A stretch of 64,000 nucleotides of DNA from an uncultured Paracoccaceae bacterium. GTDB taxonomy: Bacteria; Pseudomonadota; Alphaproteobacteria; Rhodobacterales; Rhodobacteraceae. This document shows, in pieces, positions 41,694-52,305 of the stretch. The notes below the pieces were generated by a model. The model made no database searches. It saw nothing but the letters and a program-made list of their open reading frames with translations, and was not told where the DNA came from. Numbering within the stretch: position 1 is the first letter of the stretch; each line of letters opens with the position of its first letter. The position numbers and the translations under genes are program-made. The stretch covers positions 1 to 64,000 of the forward strand of contig CATOSU010000013.1 in the NCBI GenBank assembly GCA_951812615.1, written 5' to 3'.

Positions 41694-41880
41694 TCGGCGG
41701 CGTGGATCACCGGTTCAGCCGTACTCCGATAACGTGCCGCGCCATCGGGCTTCGGGGCCTCACCTGCGCTCCCGAACCCTGCTTTGCGCAATCCGCCGGG
41801 CGCGGCCCGGGTGATGTGCTGCTGCCAACCAGACGTTTTGCCGGTCGCGGCGACGCCCTTGCCGCCCTGCTGCCTTGGCA
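41690..41880 (-). pseudogene. DUF3489-like gene fragment
   Basis: The end of a helix-turn-helix protein of DUF3489 type: TSGWQQHITRAAPGGLRKAG, then ARYRSTAEPVIHAAE and a stop. The upstream part has degraded. It is coupled to the DUF2924 remnant. Confidence 0.45.
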
Positions 41881-42159
41881 AGGCGATCCGTTGCGCCGTC
41901 CTGGTTTGCCGCAGGCCTGCCTTCGAGATGGCGTTCAAGGGGTGTGTCAAGGGGTGTCTCCAGATCGGGCGCAGGCCAACCCTGCGCCTTGCACCGGGAC
42001 AAGCCCGGAGTTCCCGGGCACAGTGCCGACGAGGAAGCAAATCTCCGCTCAGCACATGGACACACAGGCTCCAGAGAACCACGAAGTCCAGCGAATTCGA
42101 CAAAAGGAACGGAGATCTTGGGGAGAGCCTGAAGTCCAGCGCGAGGGGCATCCCCCCTC

Positions 42160-43351
42160 GACCGGTGTAATACCAAGGGTGCTTCAAAATGACTCAGCTA
42201 TGGATTTGTGGGTACCGCCTGAGGTGCTGAGGTGCTTCAAGATTGGCAAAGGAGACCCCCGATGCCAGCCAGGATACCGATGCGAGCCGATTTTACCGCC
42301 AATGATCTGCGCAAGCTTGCCGCAGAGAGTTCTGATGCCCGGCAGAGCCGACGGCTTTTGTCGCTTGCCGCTATCGCCGATGGCATGTCGCGTGGGGGTG
42401 CGGCCCGCATTGGCGGGATGGACCGGCAAACGCTCAGGGACTGGGTGCTCCGTTTCAACGCTGATGGTCCAGCGGGGCTGCTGGATCGGCAGCGAGGAGG
42501 CTCGCGATCCCGCCTTGACAATGCACAGCTGGATGAACCGGCGGCTCTTGTCGAGACCGGTCCTGATCCTGAAAAGGACGGTGTCGTCCGCTGGCGGCGG
42601 GTCGATTTGAAGAATGTGATCAAGGCGCGTTCTGGCGTCGACTATCACGAGCGCCATGTGGGGCAGATTCTGCACAATCCGGGCTTTTCCCACATCAGCG
42701 CACGCCCTCGGCACCCGGGGCAGGACGTGCAGGTCATTGAGGATTTCAAAAAAACTTCGGCGACAATCTGAAGGAGACGCTTCAGGGGGTGCCGCCGGAC
42801 AAGCCCGTCGAAATCTGGTTCCAGGACGAGATGCGTCTCGGTCAGAAGAACACCCGCGTCCGCCAGTGGGCGCGCACGGGCACACGGCCCCGCCAGCCCG
42901 CCGATCAGCGTTACCAGAATGCGTATCTTTTTGGCGCCATTTGCCCCGAACGCGGTACCGGCGCGGCGATCATGATGCCAGCAGCCGACACCTGTGCGAT
43001 GCAGCGCCACCTGGAAGAAATCAGCAAAATTGTCTCCGATGGCGCCCACGCCGTCATCCTCATGGACCAGGCCGGCTGGCACACGACATCCGCTCTGGAA
43101 ATCCCGCAAAACCTGTCGCTCATGTTTCTGCCGCCCAAATCACCAGAGCTGAATCCAACCGAAAACATTTGGCAATATCTCCGCCAGACATGGCTCGCAA
43201 ACCGGACGTTCGACACATATGACGCGATTCTCGACGCAGGGTGCGAGGCCTGGAACAATCTCATCGCAAGACCGCAAACCATCACCTCCATCGCAAGCCG
43301 CAACTGGGCGAAAGTCGGTCAGATTGAATAACCCTTGGTATAATACCGGTC
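42160..43351 (+). mobile_element. IS630-family insertion sequence
   Basis: About 1.19 kb with terminal inverted repeats that match at 19 of 21 positions (42160-42180 and the complement of 43331-43351; inner words TACCAAGGGT and ACCCTTGGTA). TA dinucleotides flank the inner repeat, as expected for IS630 targets, so the true tip may be at 42173/43338. It carries a two-frame transposase and lies against an ISAs1 fragment. Confidence 0.8.
42262..43331 (+). CDS. IS630-family transposase in two frames
   Basis: Frame 1 (42262-42771) has the helix-turn-helix half: SRRLLSLAAIADGMSRGGAA, then DRQTLRDWVLRFNADGPAGL. Frame 2 carries the DDE half: IWFQDEMRLGQKN (Asp), HAVILMDQAGWH (Asp) and SPELNPTENIWQYLR (Glu). 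The frames meet at a run of seven A residues at about 42748; reading one base back there continues as FKKNFGDNLKETLQGV into frame 2. That suits programmed -1 frameshifting. ATG 42262 has AAAGGAG upstream. Confidence 0.8.
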
Positions 43352-43604
43352 TGAACCGCCTCGGGTTCATCACACGGAATAGTCGTGAGTACGCGTCATG
43401 GCAGGGGATGCCTTGGGGCAATTCGAGAAACTCTCGCAGAAAATCCTCCTTCATCCGCCCGAAAAGCTCCATGTCGACCGCCGTCTCACCGCCGCAAAGC
43501 GCACACAAAAGGCTGATCGTCATGAGATCACAGAACTTGTGACGCGGGGCATTGCCGCCCCGAGGATCATCCATGTCATTGAAATAGCTGGTCAATGTAG
43601 GCAT
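43345..43604 (-). pseudogene. ISAs1-family transposase, N-terminal fragment
   Basis: The first 85 or so residues match ISAs1 transposases: YFNDMDDPRGGNAPRHKFCD, LLCALCGGETAVDMELFGRM and GIPCHDAYSRLFRVMNPRRF. It is then cut by the IS630 end. The start of this fragment lies about 90 bp from the hsdR stop. Confidence 0.8.
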
Positions 43605-43690
43605 CTTAAAGCTCCATCAAGGGATGAAGCCTCAAGAATCCAATTCTCAACCGCAGTCAAACTTCAAGCGCGATTGCCCTGTGAACACGC

Positions 43691-46600
43691 CTAAATTTTT
43701 CCGCCAACACCCTTGAACGTTTCAACGAACGCAGAGATGCGTTGGAACACATCTCTTTTTTTGGTCAGGTATTGTGGATTGAGCGGGCTCATTTTTGGAA
43801 GGATCGAGTTCAACTCTGTGCCGTTTTCGCTCGCGTATTCGCGCTTGATCGACGTCGCGATGTAGCGCTTGGCGGCATCCGCGTTCAATTCTTCATCGGT
43901 TATCAGTTCTTCCGCTTCCCGGCGTTGTTCGGCTTGTGCGAAGGCAAAAAATGCCTCAATCACCCCGGCCTTGTCCCCCAGTTCGTCAAGGTTTGTCTGA
44001 TTGATGAAATCGACGACGAGGCTTTCTTTCGCGCGGTTGCCAATACTGGCGCGAATTACACGGCGAACTTCGCCAACGAGCTCTGGCTTGCTCTTCGTTT
44101 TTTTGTTGTGCTCGAAGATTAGCTCAAGGATGTAATCCAGATTGATTTCCTGGGACTTCAAGAGGTCGACCTCAAAGACGACATCATCCCAGCCGATCGT
44201 TGACTCAACCTGCTCGGCGCTCGCCTTTTCACGGCGAAGCCAATCCCGGATGTCATTGTAGGTCGAACGGTAGTCCTGGACCTTTCGGTCAGCAGGCATC
44301 TCGATGTTCTTGATCTCGTCAACGTCGTCATCACTCAAATGATGCCGCTCCTTGAACGCTCTCACCGCTTCGGCGTCACTCTCGTCGACCTCCTGAAGCT
44401 CTCTTAGGCTGGAGAACTCATCATAATTCTGAAGGATATTCTCAACACGGAGATACTCGCCGAACAGCTTCGCAAAGGCCTTCTTGTCCGCTTCCATTTT
44501 GATGGCGGCGGGGTCCGGGAAGCGCTCTTCCAGTTCACGGACGACATCGACAAAGCCTCGCCGCGCCTCGCCTGTCGTCTGGTCCGTAAAACCTTCCATG
44601 TATTCTGAGTAGCTCTTCTCCAGAACGACGTTCTTGGTATTGGCGTTGCCAAAGAGTGTGATCGCCTTGACGGTCGCCTCTTCCAGGTCGCGGAAGGTAA
44701 CGATGTTGCCGAAGGACTTGGTCGCATCATAAATGCGGTTGGTGCGGGAGTAGGCTTGTATAAGGCCGTGAAAACGCAGATTCTTGTCGACGAACAGCGT
44801 GTTCAGGGTTGGCGCGTCAAAGCCGGTCAGGAACATGCCAACCACAATGAGCAGGTCGACTTCCTTGGACTTCACCCGTTTCGCCAGATCCCGGTAATAA
44901 TTCTGGAAGCCCTTGCTATCGACGCTGAAATTCGTTCGGAAACAGGCGTTGTAGTCCGCGATGGCGGCGTTCAGGAATTCCTTGGCGCTGCTGTTCAGCG
45001 CCGAAACCTCAAAACTCTCGTCAGGAATGTCGCCAATCGCATCCTGTGCTTCGTTGGCAGCGAATGAAAAGATGGTCGCGATCTTCAACGGCTTGTCGCT
45101 ACCGTCCTGCAGCGCATTCAGCTTTTCATAATAGAGCTTGGCTGCGTCTACGCTGCTCACCGCGAACATGGCGTTGAAGCCCTTATTGTCTCCATAGAGA
45201 CGATGCGTCTTGCGGCGGAAGTTATCGAGAATGTACTGGGAAATCTCGGCGATTCGTTCGGGGTGCTGAAGAGCGTGCCGGTTTGCGGCGGCTGTCAGCT
45301 TCTTTTCGTCCTGTTCGGTTTCGATCGCTTTGAACTGCGGGCGCACATCGTTGTAATCGACCTGGAACTTCAGCACCTTCTCGTCGCGAACCGCGTCGGT
45401 GATCACATAGGAATGAAGTTCGCTCCCGAATACGCTGGCCGTCGTCTCTGCACCCGAAGCATTTTCCGGAAAGATCGGCGTGCCGGTGAAGCCGAACTGG
45501 CAGAACTGTTTGAACTTCCGCTTGAGGTTCTTCTGTGCCTCACCAAACTGGCTGCGATGGCACTCGTCGAAAATGAAGACGACGCGCTGGGTATGGACCG
45601 GCAGGTCGCCCTCGCTCTTCATCAATTTGTTGAGCTTCTGGATGGTCGTGACGATGATCTTGTTGTCGTCCTTGGAGAGGTTCCGTTTCAACCCGGCTGT
45701 ACTGTCCGATCCATTGACGCTGTCTGGCGAGAAGCGCTGATACTCCTTCATCGTTTGGAAATCGAGGTCCTTGCGGTCGACCACGAAAAAGACCTTGTCG
45801 ATGAAATCGAGTTCAATGGCGAGGCGGGCGGCCTTGAAGCTGGTCAGCGTCTTGCCTGAGCCCGTAGTGTGCCAGATATATCCGCCGCTTTCCGGCTTAC
45901 TAAGCGTCTTGCCTTCGAACGAGCTTCTGATCTTTCGTAAGATTCGTTCCGTCGCCGCGATCTGATAGGGGCGCATCACCAGCAGCGTGTTGCTGACGTC
46001 GAAGATGGAATAGTCCAGCAACACCTTCAACAACGTGCGCTTCTCGAAAAAGGTCGCCGCAAAATCCTTCAGGTCCCGGACCGGGCTGTTATCGGCCTGC
46101 GCCCAGTTCATCGTGAAGTCGAAGCTGTGCTTGTCGCGCTTGGTCGTGTTGGCGAAGTAGCGCGTATCCGTGCCGTTCGAGATCACGATGATCTGGAGGT
46201 ATTTGAAGAGCGAACTGTCCGAGTTGAAGCTCTCCTTGCTGTAACGGTGGATCTGGTTGAACGCTTCCCGAATGGCGACGCCGCGCTTTTTCAGCTCGAC
46301 CTGCACCAGCGGCAGCCCGTTCACCAGAATGGTCACATCGTAGCGGTTCGCATGAGTGCCCGCTTGCTCAAACTGCTTGATGACCTGAACCTTGTTGCGG
46401 CAGACATTGGCCTTATCGACCAGATAGATGTTCTGGATACGGCCATCATCGAAGACGAAGTCAAAGATGCAGTCGTCGTGGATCTTGCGGGTCTTGTCAG
46501 TGGCACTGTCGCTGGGCCGATCCAGATAGGTCTCAACGAAGCGCGCCCATTCCTTATCTGCAAATTGAACATCGTTGAGGGCTTGCAGCTGAACGCGAAC

Positions 46601-46792
46601 ATTCGCCAGCATGGCGTCGGTTGATTTCAGGTCAGGCAGATACTCATAGCCCTGATTGCGCAGGTCCTGAACAAGATCGCGCTCTAGGTCGGCCTCAGAC
46701 TGATAGCTGTCAGCCGCCTCCCATGCGCGCACATATTTATCGAGAACGATAAAGCGATTGGTCTCGGCGATCGGGGTCGTCTGCTCAGGCAT
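43691..46792 (-). CDS. hsdR: Type I restriction enzyme, R subunit
   Basis: 1,033 residues. Nuclease domain with the PD-(D/E)xK core at [12 protein letters not shown]; helicase motor with [12 protein letters not shown] (Walker A), [10 protein letters not shown] (Walker B) and [20 protein letters not shown]. Together with HsdM and HsdS it would cut unmodified foreign DNA far from the site after translocation. The start overlaps the prrC stop by 8 bp. The gene is intact, but without HsdM no restriction complex can form. Confidence 0.95.
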   Translation of the reverse strand: MPEQTTPIAETNRFIVLDKYVRAWEAADSYQSEADLERDLVQDLRNQGYEYLPDLKSTDAMLANVRVQLQALNDVQFADKEWARFVETYLDRPSDSATDKTRKIHDDCIFDFVFDDGRIQNIYLVDKANVCRNKVQVIKQFEQAGTHANRYDVTILVNGLPLVQVELKKRGVAIREAFNQIHRYSKESFNSDSSLFKYLQIIVISNGTDTRYFANTTKRDKHSFDFTMNWAQADNSPVRDLKDFAATFFEKRTLLKVLLDYSIFDVSNTLLVMRPYQIAATERILRKIRSSFEGKTLSKPESGGYIWHTTGSGKTLTSFKAARLAIELDFIDKVFFVVDRKDLDFQTMKEYQRFSPDSVNGSDSTAGLKRNLSKDDNKIIVTTIQKLNKLMKSEGDLPVHTQRVVFIFDECHRSQFGEAQKNLKRKFKQFCQFGFTGTPIFPENASGAETTASVFGSELHSYVITDAVRDEKVLKFQVDYNDVRPQFKAIETEQDEKKLTAAANRHALQHPERIAEISQYILDNFRRKTHRLYGDNKGFNAMFAVSSVDAAKLYYEKLNALQDGSDKPLKIATIFSFAANEAQDAIGDIPDESFEVSALNSSAKEFLNAAIADYNACFRTNFSVDSKGFQNYYRDLAKRVKSKEVDLLIVVGMFLTGFDAPTLNTLFVDKNLRFHGLIQAYSRTNRIYDATKSFGNIVTFRDLEEATVKAITLFGNANTKNVVLEKSYSEYMEGFTDQTTGEARRGFVDVVRELEERFPDPAAIKMEADKKAFAKLFGEYLRVENILQNYDEFSSLRELQEVDESDAEAVRAFKERHHLSDDDVDEIKNIEMPADRKVQDYRSTYNDIRDWLRREKASAEQVESTIGWDDVVFEVDLLKSQEINLDYILELIFEHNKKTKSKPELVGEVRRVIRASIGNRAKESLVVDFINQTNLDELGDKAGVIEAFFAFAQAEQRREAEELITDEELNADAAKRYIATSIKREYASENGTELNSILPKMSPLNPQYLTKKRDVFQRISAFVETFKGVGGKI

Positions 46793-47945
46793 TCGGGGCC
46801 TCCTCCTGCCAATAGCTGTAATTGTTGCGCAGATGATCCAGCAGGAGCTTCACTGTCTGCTTTTCCTGCGGCGATGGCACGGCGATGGCCTCGCTGGAGA
46901 GCGTGCCATGGCTCGTAAACTGAATGATGCGGTTCAGGTAAAGTTGCTGGTCGCCCGGCAGCAACTCTGACCATCGCGGATAGCCCAGAAAGTTCGATGT
47001 CTTTTCATAGAGATTGCGCAGCAGGGTGAAGTGATAGCGCTCGATCTTGTCCGCCGCGATTGCCTCCTCCAGCGTCTGCTTGAGGTAAAGGTGATAAGAA
47101 AAGCTCTGGTTTGAGTCGCCGTTCTTCTCTGTCAACTCGAAGGTTCCATCCTCAAGACGGCTCAGCATGAAGCAGGTCTTATTTCTCAGTTCGTTGAACA
47201 GCACATTGAAGAATAGCGGGCTGTGCGTCGTGATGATGAATTTCAGGCCGTTCGCCGTATCGCTTCTCTTGATCAGGTCTGCCACGTCGACGGCGAGCTG
47301 AATGAGGTGGTTCTCATCAAGCGAACTGACCGGGTCATCAATGAAGACATATTCGAGGTCATTGAACTGGTCCGTCTCGCGATCATCAACCTCGGTGATG
47401 TTGCGCGTGCTGACCACCTGATCCAACAGGCAGTAGAAGACGCTCCAGATGAAGTTGCTCTCTTCACCCTTGGAGATTTTCAGATTGCCGGTGCTCGTGT
47501 CGGTGCCACGTTCAAGCGAGAAAGTCACTTTGGAGAAAGCCGGGACGGTGACCTCTTTTCCGTCCTTGTCTTTGATTTTGTACTCCTGATTGAAGCGGGG
47601 TGTCAGGTTCGGCTGGGTATAACGCTGAAAAACGGTGATGACATTGAGGTCGAGCCCCAGATCTTCAAAAGCGGATTTGGTGAACGCATTCGGCTGTATA
47701 CAGAGCTTCCGCTCGGTATCGCCAGTCAGATCATTGTCCCAGTAGAACAGATCTTCGGTGAAGGCGTTGTAGTAGAGCACCTTGGGGCGATGATCGTCGT
47801 CCCGTTCCTCGGTCTTCGGATCAATCAGGTCTCTGAAGTCGCGGGACAGCCGGGTCTTGCCTGACGCGTTGAACGCATAGATCAACTGCACCTTCTTGTC
47901 GGCGTCCCGCAGCGTTTCAGCGATTTCGGTCAGCGTCTGTCCCAT
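46785..47945 (-). CDS. prrC: PrrC-like anticodon nuclease
   Basis: 386 residues. The N-terminal two thirds is an ABC-like NTPase: AFNASGKT (24-31), [10 protein letters not shown] (about 156-165), [15 protein letters not shown] (199-213) and ITTHSPLF (238-245). The C-terminal part has R310, E314 and H346. In E. coli PrrC (396 residues) the tRNA-cutting triad is R320, E324 and H356, so spacing and offset agree exactly. E. coli PrrC cuts tRNA-Lys at the anticodon when a phage inhibits its partner type I enzyme, which otherwise keeps it silent. The gene lies between hsdS and hsdR, the same order as in the E. coli prr locus: its ATG follows the hsdS TAA directly and its end overlaps hsdR. Confidence 0.88.
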   Translation of the reverse strand: MGQTLTEIAETLRDADKKVQLIYAFNASGKTRLSRDFRDLIDPKTEERDDDHRPKVLYYNAFTEDLFYWDNDLTGDTERKLCIQPNAFTKSAFEDLGLDLNVITVFQRYTQPNLTPRFNQEYKIKDKDGKEVTVPAFSKVTFSLERGTDTSTGNLKISKGEESNFIWSVFYCLLDQVVSTRNITEVDDRETDQFNDLEYVFIDDPVSSLDENHLIQLAVDVADLIKRSDTANGLKFIITTHSPLFFNVLFNELRNKTCFMLSRLEDGTFELTEKNGDSNQSFSYHLYLKQTLEEAIAADKIERYHFTLLRNLYEKTSNFLGYPRWSELLPGDQQLYLNRIIQFTSHGTLSSEAIAVPSPQEKQTVKLLLDHLRNNYSYWQEEAPNA

Positions 47946-49181
47946 TTACGCAGCCTCCGCATCCGGCTTGGGAAAGCTCAGCAGCTGATCGCGGTAATAC
48001 GCATATTGCTTTTCGCGCAACTCGATTTCGCGGGGCAGGCCCTCGGTGAGGGAAGTCGTCAGCGTGTCGAACTTGTCGAGAATATTGACGACACGCTCTT
48101 GTTCTTCCGCAGAGGGGAAAGGGATCAGGATCTTGGCCAGGCTATCCGCGTTGACGCGTCTGACCTTTGCGCCGGTGATGTACACCCGTTTTTGCTTTTG
48201 AAACTGCTCAGTTTGGAAGAAATAGGCGACAAATTTGGGGTTCAAATTGTGTGAGTAGAAGCATGCGTCGCTGCTAACCGCGATATCCTCATCGCCAAGC
48301 CAAGCCACGGCCTTGCAGACGTCCTCATCGTTTTCGCTCGTAGTCGCAATAACTAAATCGCCCGGATTTGCCATGCGAGCTTTCTTCGCAAACTCTTCTG
48401 AAACAAAGCTTTTCGTTGTGTGGGAATAGGTTCCATAATGGGTGTAAATCTGACCGTAGTGAATGCAGCCAACCCCCGACTCTGTGAAGTCTTTCTTCTG
48501 AAGACTGCCGCCGCGCGTGAAGGTTCCCACCCGCTCGTCACCCATAGGCAAATGTTCAACATCTTTGCCCTCATAGTTCAACAATTGCTCTCGATAGTGG
48601 TTGTATTGCTTTTTACGCTGGGTAAGCTCGGTGGTAAGCTCGGTGGTAAGCTCGGTGAAGCTGTCGAGCATCCGCACAATCTCCCGCTGAATCGCCAGCG
48701 ACTTCTCCGGATCATCGGGGCATGGGATGGGGACAAGATATTGTAGAATGTGCGGTTTGCTTCCACGAGGCATCTTTGCGCCTTTGGAGTGCTGAATATT
48801 GTACTCGAAGAAATTTTCGTCGGACAGAACCTGAAAAAGATAGCGCGAGTTCAACACAGAGTCTGTTGGATGAACCACCAGAACGTCCCCATTGGTTCCA
48901 CCTCTCCGATCTGCGTGCCAGATTTTCCTGAGGTAGGGACGAATGTTACCGATTAGGACGTCGCCCTCCTTAAATTCTGTAAGATTGCCGGACGTAGGAA
49001 CGTAGTTTGAATCTGCCCTCCCAGCTCGGTTTTGAAGAAGGTTGTCCACTCCGACATAGTTTGGCTCATTGAGTTGATCGGAACCGATGCGGGTCGTTGA
49101 ATACTGAGCAATATCCCCCAACGGCTTCCAAACCACCTCAGCTCCATCCAGCAGCTTCTCCAGAAAGCCCGCCGCGCTCAT
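47946..49181 (-). CDS. hsdS: Type I restriction enzyme, specificity subunit
   Basis: 411 residues with two target-recognition domains separated by conserved helices. The N-terminal domain runs to about residue 160 (ending near [20 protein letters not shown]), then a spacer helix with three TELT repeats (175-187) and the motif [17 protein letters not shown]. The second domain ends with [20 protein letters not shown]. The TELT repeats match the TAEL repeats of EcoR124I-type (IC) enzymes, where their number sets the gap in the recognition site. It overlaps the hsdM end by 4 bp and is intact. Confidence 0.93.
   Translation of the reverse strand: MSAAGFLEKLLDGAEVVWKPLGDIAQYSTTRIGSDQLNEPNYVGVDNLLQNRAGRADSNYVPTSGNLTEFKEGDVLIGNIRPYLRKIWHADRRGGTNGDVLVVHPTDSVLNSRYLFQVLSDENFFEYNIQHSKGAKMPRGSKPHILQYLVPIPCPDDPEKSLAIQREIVRMLDSFTELTTELTTELTQRKKQYNHYREQLLNYEGKDVEHLPMGDERVGTFTRGGSLQKKDFTESGVGCIHYGQIYTHYGTYSHTTKSFVSEEFAKKARMANPGDLVIATTSENDEDVCKAVAWLGDEDIAVSSDACFYSHNLNPKFVAYFFQTEQFQKQKRVYITGAKVRRVNADSLAKILIPFPSAEEQERVVNILDKFDTLTTSLTEGLPREIELREKQYAYYRDQLLSFPKPDAEAA
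48621..48656 (-). repeat. Three 12-bp tandem repeats inside hsdS
   Basis: Three exact copies of GGTAAGCTCGGT (plus-strand reading) in frame within hsdS, encoding TELT units of the spacer helix. Gain or loss of one unit would keep the frame and change enzyme specificity, as known for EcoR124I versus EcoDXXI. Confidence 0.9.
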
Positions 49182-49672
49182 GCGTTGATCTCCGCGATGA
49201 TGGCGTCGATGTCGGCGCGCAACTGATTGATCCGCTCCACAGTGGTGCCGATCTCCTCATTCAACTCATCGATGTTCACAACCTCGCGCGTGTCGCGCGG
49301 CTCAACGTAAGAACTGACCGAGAGGTTATAGCCGCGCTCCACGATGGTCTCATACGGCACCGAGGCGGCGACATGATCGACGTCTTCCTTGCTGCCGAAC
49401 ATCTCCATCACCCGCGCGATGTGATCGTCCGTCATCAGATTGGTGTTGGTGGCCTTCTTGAAGAAGTCTTCGCCGGTCGCGTCGATGAATTGGATGACCG
49501 TGTCGGCCCTGTTCTTGGCCAGCACCAGGATCGTCACCGCGATGGTCGTGCCGTAAAAGAGGTTGGAGGCGAGCGCGATCACCGTCTCGACATAGTTGTT
49601 ATCGACCAGATATTGCCGGATCTTCTTCTCCGCCCCGTCGCGATAGAAAATGCCGGGAAAGCAGACGATCGC

Positions 49673-51055
49673 GAGTTATGCCCAAAAGTTGGTGACGGCG
49701 TGATCAGGCGGCGTTTTGACGTTGCCTGATCCCGTCCTTGAAGGCAATCCCCTGGATCACTTCGGGCAGACGGTTTGGCCCTGAGATCTTCCTCCACTTC
49801 TTCTTGGCCGACATCATCAACCTGAAGACCATGGCGAGGGCGGTCTTGCGGTTCAGGCATCCTTTGGTTTTGCGCGTTCGGTTGCGGACCGTGGCAAAGA
49901 CGCTTTCGATCGGGTTCGTGGTCCGGATGTGTTTCCAGTGTTCGGCCGGGAAGTCATAGAAGGTCAGCAACACGTCGCGGTCCTTGACCAGCCTGGCCAC
50001 GGCCCGCTCGTATTTCAGGCCGTAGGTTTCCACGAAGAGATCGAAGGCCGCATTGGCTTCCTTCTTCGTCTCGGCCATCCAAATATCCTGCAGATCGGCC
50101 TTGGCTTTTTCCCGCAGCGACTTGGGCATCGCGCCCGTTACATTGGCCGTCTTGTGGACCCAGCACCGCTGCTCACGGGTGGTCGGATAGACATCCCGCA
50201 GCGCCGTCCAGAACCCAAGCGCGCCATCACCGACAGCAAGCTCGGGCGGCACCGTCAGGCCGCGTTTCCTCAGACCGCGTAACAGGTCCCGCCAGCTGTC
50301 CGCGTTCTCCCGGAATCCGTCCATGATGCTCAAAACGTCCTTTTCTCCGTACTCGTCAGCGCCGATAATCACCAACATACATTGACGATCCCCGTCCAAA
50401 CGGGGCGTGAAGCAGACCCCGTCCGCCCAGATGTAGACATAGCGCTTGCCCGACAGGTCACGCTTGCGCCAGGCTTCATACTCGTCCCACCAGGTCGCCT
50501 TCAGTCGCGTGATCGTGGAGGCTGACAGCCCCTCTGCATCCGGCCCCAAAAGGGCGGCCAGCGCCTCGCTGAAGTCCCCCGTTGAAATGCCCTTCAGGTA
50601 AAGCCAGGGCAGCAGCTCCTCGACGGACTTCGCTTTGCGTAGATACGGCGGCACCAAGGATGAACGGAACCTGATCTTGCTGCCATCGATGTTCGCACCC
50701 CGGTCGCGGACCCGGGGCACCTGAACGGGCACCGTGCCGATCCCGGTCATCACCTCGCGCTCCGGCAGGAACCCGTGGCGCACCAGACGCTGGCGACCTT
50801 CCTTGTCCAGAAGCTGCGCGTGAACCGCCATGAAACCGGCAACCTCAGCCTGCACAGCCGTTCGCAACAGCTCGCGTGCCCCGAACTGAATGACCTCAGT
50901 CAGCGGATCAGGTGAAAATTCCGATGATAGCTCGAATGGAACACCGGTAGATTTCGACATGTGGCATATCCCTTTCTCTTGAGAATTGACGGCGCTTCAG
51001 CACCGCCTTGATATGCCGCCCCTCAGGGGCCATCACCAACTTTCAACCATATCTC
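49673..51055 (-). mobile_element. IS256-family insertion sequence, copy 2 (in hsdM)
   Basis: 1,383 bp, same length and ends as the copy at 5077-6459, opposite orientation. It is flanked by a perfect 9-bp target duplication GACGATCGC (49664-49672 and 51056-51064). This shows a clean and probably recent transposition. Confidence 0.97.
49704..50960 (-). CDS. IS256-family transposase (copy 2)
   Basis: 418 residues, the same protein as copy 1 except for about six positions within the first 80 residues; from there to the C-terminus the two are identical. Catalytic regions (IWADGVCF, VGDGALGF, NPIESVFATV) are complete. Probably active, given the fresh target duplication. Confidence 0.95.
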   Translation of the reverse strand: MSKSTGVPFELSSEFSPDPLTEVIQFGARELLRTAVQAEVAGFMAVHAQLLDKEGRQRLVRHGFLPEREVMTGIGTVPVQVPRVRDRGANIDGSKIRFRSSLVPPYLRKAKSVEELLPWLYLKGISTGDFSEALAALLGPDAEGLSASTITRLKATWWDEYEAWRKRDLSGKRYVYIWADGVCFTPRLDGDRQCMLVIIGADEYGEKDVLSIMDGFRENADSWRDLLRGLRKRGLTVPPELAVGDGALGFWTALRDVYPTTREQRCWVHKTANVTGAMPKSLREKAKADLQDIWMAETKKEANAAFDLFVETYGLKYERAVARLVKDRDVLLTFYDFPAEHWKHIRTTNPIESVFATVRNRTRKTKGCLNRKTALAMVFRLMMSAKKKWRKISGPNRLPEVIQGIAFKDGIRQRQNAA

Positions 51056-52113
51056 GACGATCGCCGCGCGCCCCTTGGCCGAGAGATAGCTGAGCGCATG
51101 GAGCACAAAGGCGAAATCGGCCTTTGATTTGGGTGCCAGCACTCCCGCCGGAGCAAAGCGGTCATCGTTGATCAGGGTTGGATCGTCCGAGCCGATCCAC
51201 TTCACCGAATAGGGCGGGTTGGAAACGATGGCATCAAAGGGCTTGTCGTCCTGGAAATGCGGCTGGGTGAGCGTATCGCCGCGCTGGATATTGAACTTGT
51301 CGTAATTGATGTTGTGCAGGAACATGTTCATGCGAGCGAGGTTGTAGGTCGTGTGGTTGATCTCCTGCCCAAAGAAACCCTCTTCAATGATGTGCTCGTC
51401 GAAATGCTTCTTGGCTTGCAGCAGCAGCGAGCCGGAGCCGCAGGCCGGGTCGTAAATCTTGTTGACGCGTGTTTGCCCGTGCATGGCGAGCTGCGCGATC
51501 AGCTTGGAAACATGTTGCGGGGTGAAGAACTCCCCGCCGGACTTGCCCGCATTGGCGGCGTAGTTCGAGATCAGGAATTCATAGGCATCGCCGAACAGAT
51601 CAATCTGGCTGTTGTGGAAGTCTCCGAAATCGAGTTCCGCAACACGTTTCAGCACTTTCGCCAAGCGGCTGTTCTTTTCCGTCACCGTATTGCCGAGGCG
51701 CGTGCTGGTCGTGTCGAAGTCCGCGAAGAGACCTCTGATGTCCTGCTCGGAGGGGTAGCCGTTGGCGGAGGACTCGATTGCCGCGAAGATCTGCGCCAGA
51801 CCGGTGTTCAGGCTGTCATCCTGATGCGCGCCCTTCGCGACATTGGCAAAGAGCTGGCTGGGATAGATGAAATAGCCCTTGGTCTTGATCGCGTCATCCT
51901 TGATGTCATCGGTGACGACATCGTCGGGAAGGCCAGCGTAGTTGATACTCTCGTCATCCGCCTCGATGTAGGCGGCGAAATTCTCGCTGATGAACCGATA
52001 GAACAGCGTGCCCAGAACATATTGCTTGAAATCCCAGCCATCGACCGAGCCACGCACATCGTTCGCGATGTCCCAGATTTTCCGTTGTAGCGCCGCGCGT
52101 TGTTCCTGGCCGG

Positions 52114-52305
52114 TCATCTCTTTTTGTCCTTCTTCGGACTGGCTTCACGCTCGATCCAGTCCTCAATATCCACGCGCCGAAACCGCTAGGTGCCGCCAAC
52201 CTTGAAGCCGGGCAGCTTGCTGTCGGCCGCAAGGCGGTAAGCGGTTTTCTTGTTGATCCTGAGATAGTCGGCGACTTCATCAATGGTCATGATGTCAGCT
52301 GCCAT
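52114..52305 (-). pseudogene. Excisionase-type HTH gene upstream of hsdM, with an amber codon
   Basis: 64 codons read as a MerR/AlpA-like DNA-binding protein: MTIDEVADYLRINKKTAYRL, then LPGFKVGGT, a TAG stop (52186-52188), [14 protein letters not shown]. Family members have Trp (TGG) at that point, so one base change created the stop. The end overlaps the hsdM start (ATGA), so it was the first gene of the restriction operon. The product would lose its last 24 residues. Confidence 0.75.

Larger units (their letters stand above)
49178..52117 (-). pseudogene. hsdM: Type I modification methylase hsdM, split by IS256
   Basis: The 5' part (52117-51056) gives 354 codons with the SAM site [11 protein letters not shown] and the catalytic [11 protein letters not shown]. 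The 3' part (49663-49178) gives the remaining 161 residues ([18 protein letters not shown], ending [11 protein letters not shown]). The IS copy lies between, duplicating 9 bp. Joining the parts without the IS and one duplicate restores a 515-residue frame exactly. As it stands the chain ends after 14 or so foreign codons (IWLKVGDGP). Without HsdM neither methylation nor restriction by this enzyme is expected. Confidence 0.95.
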
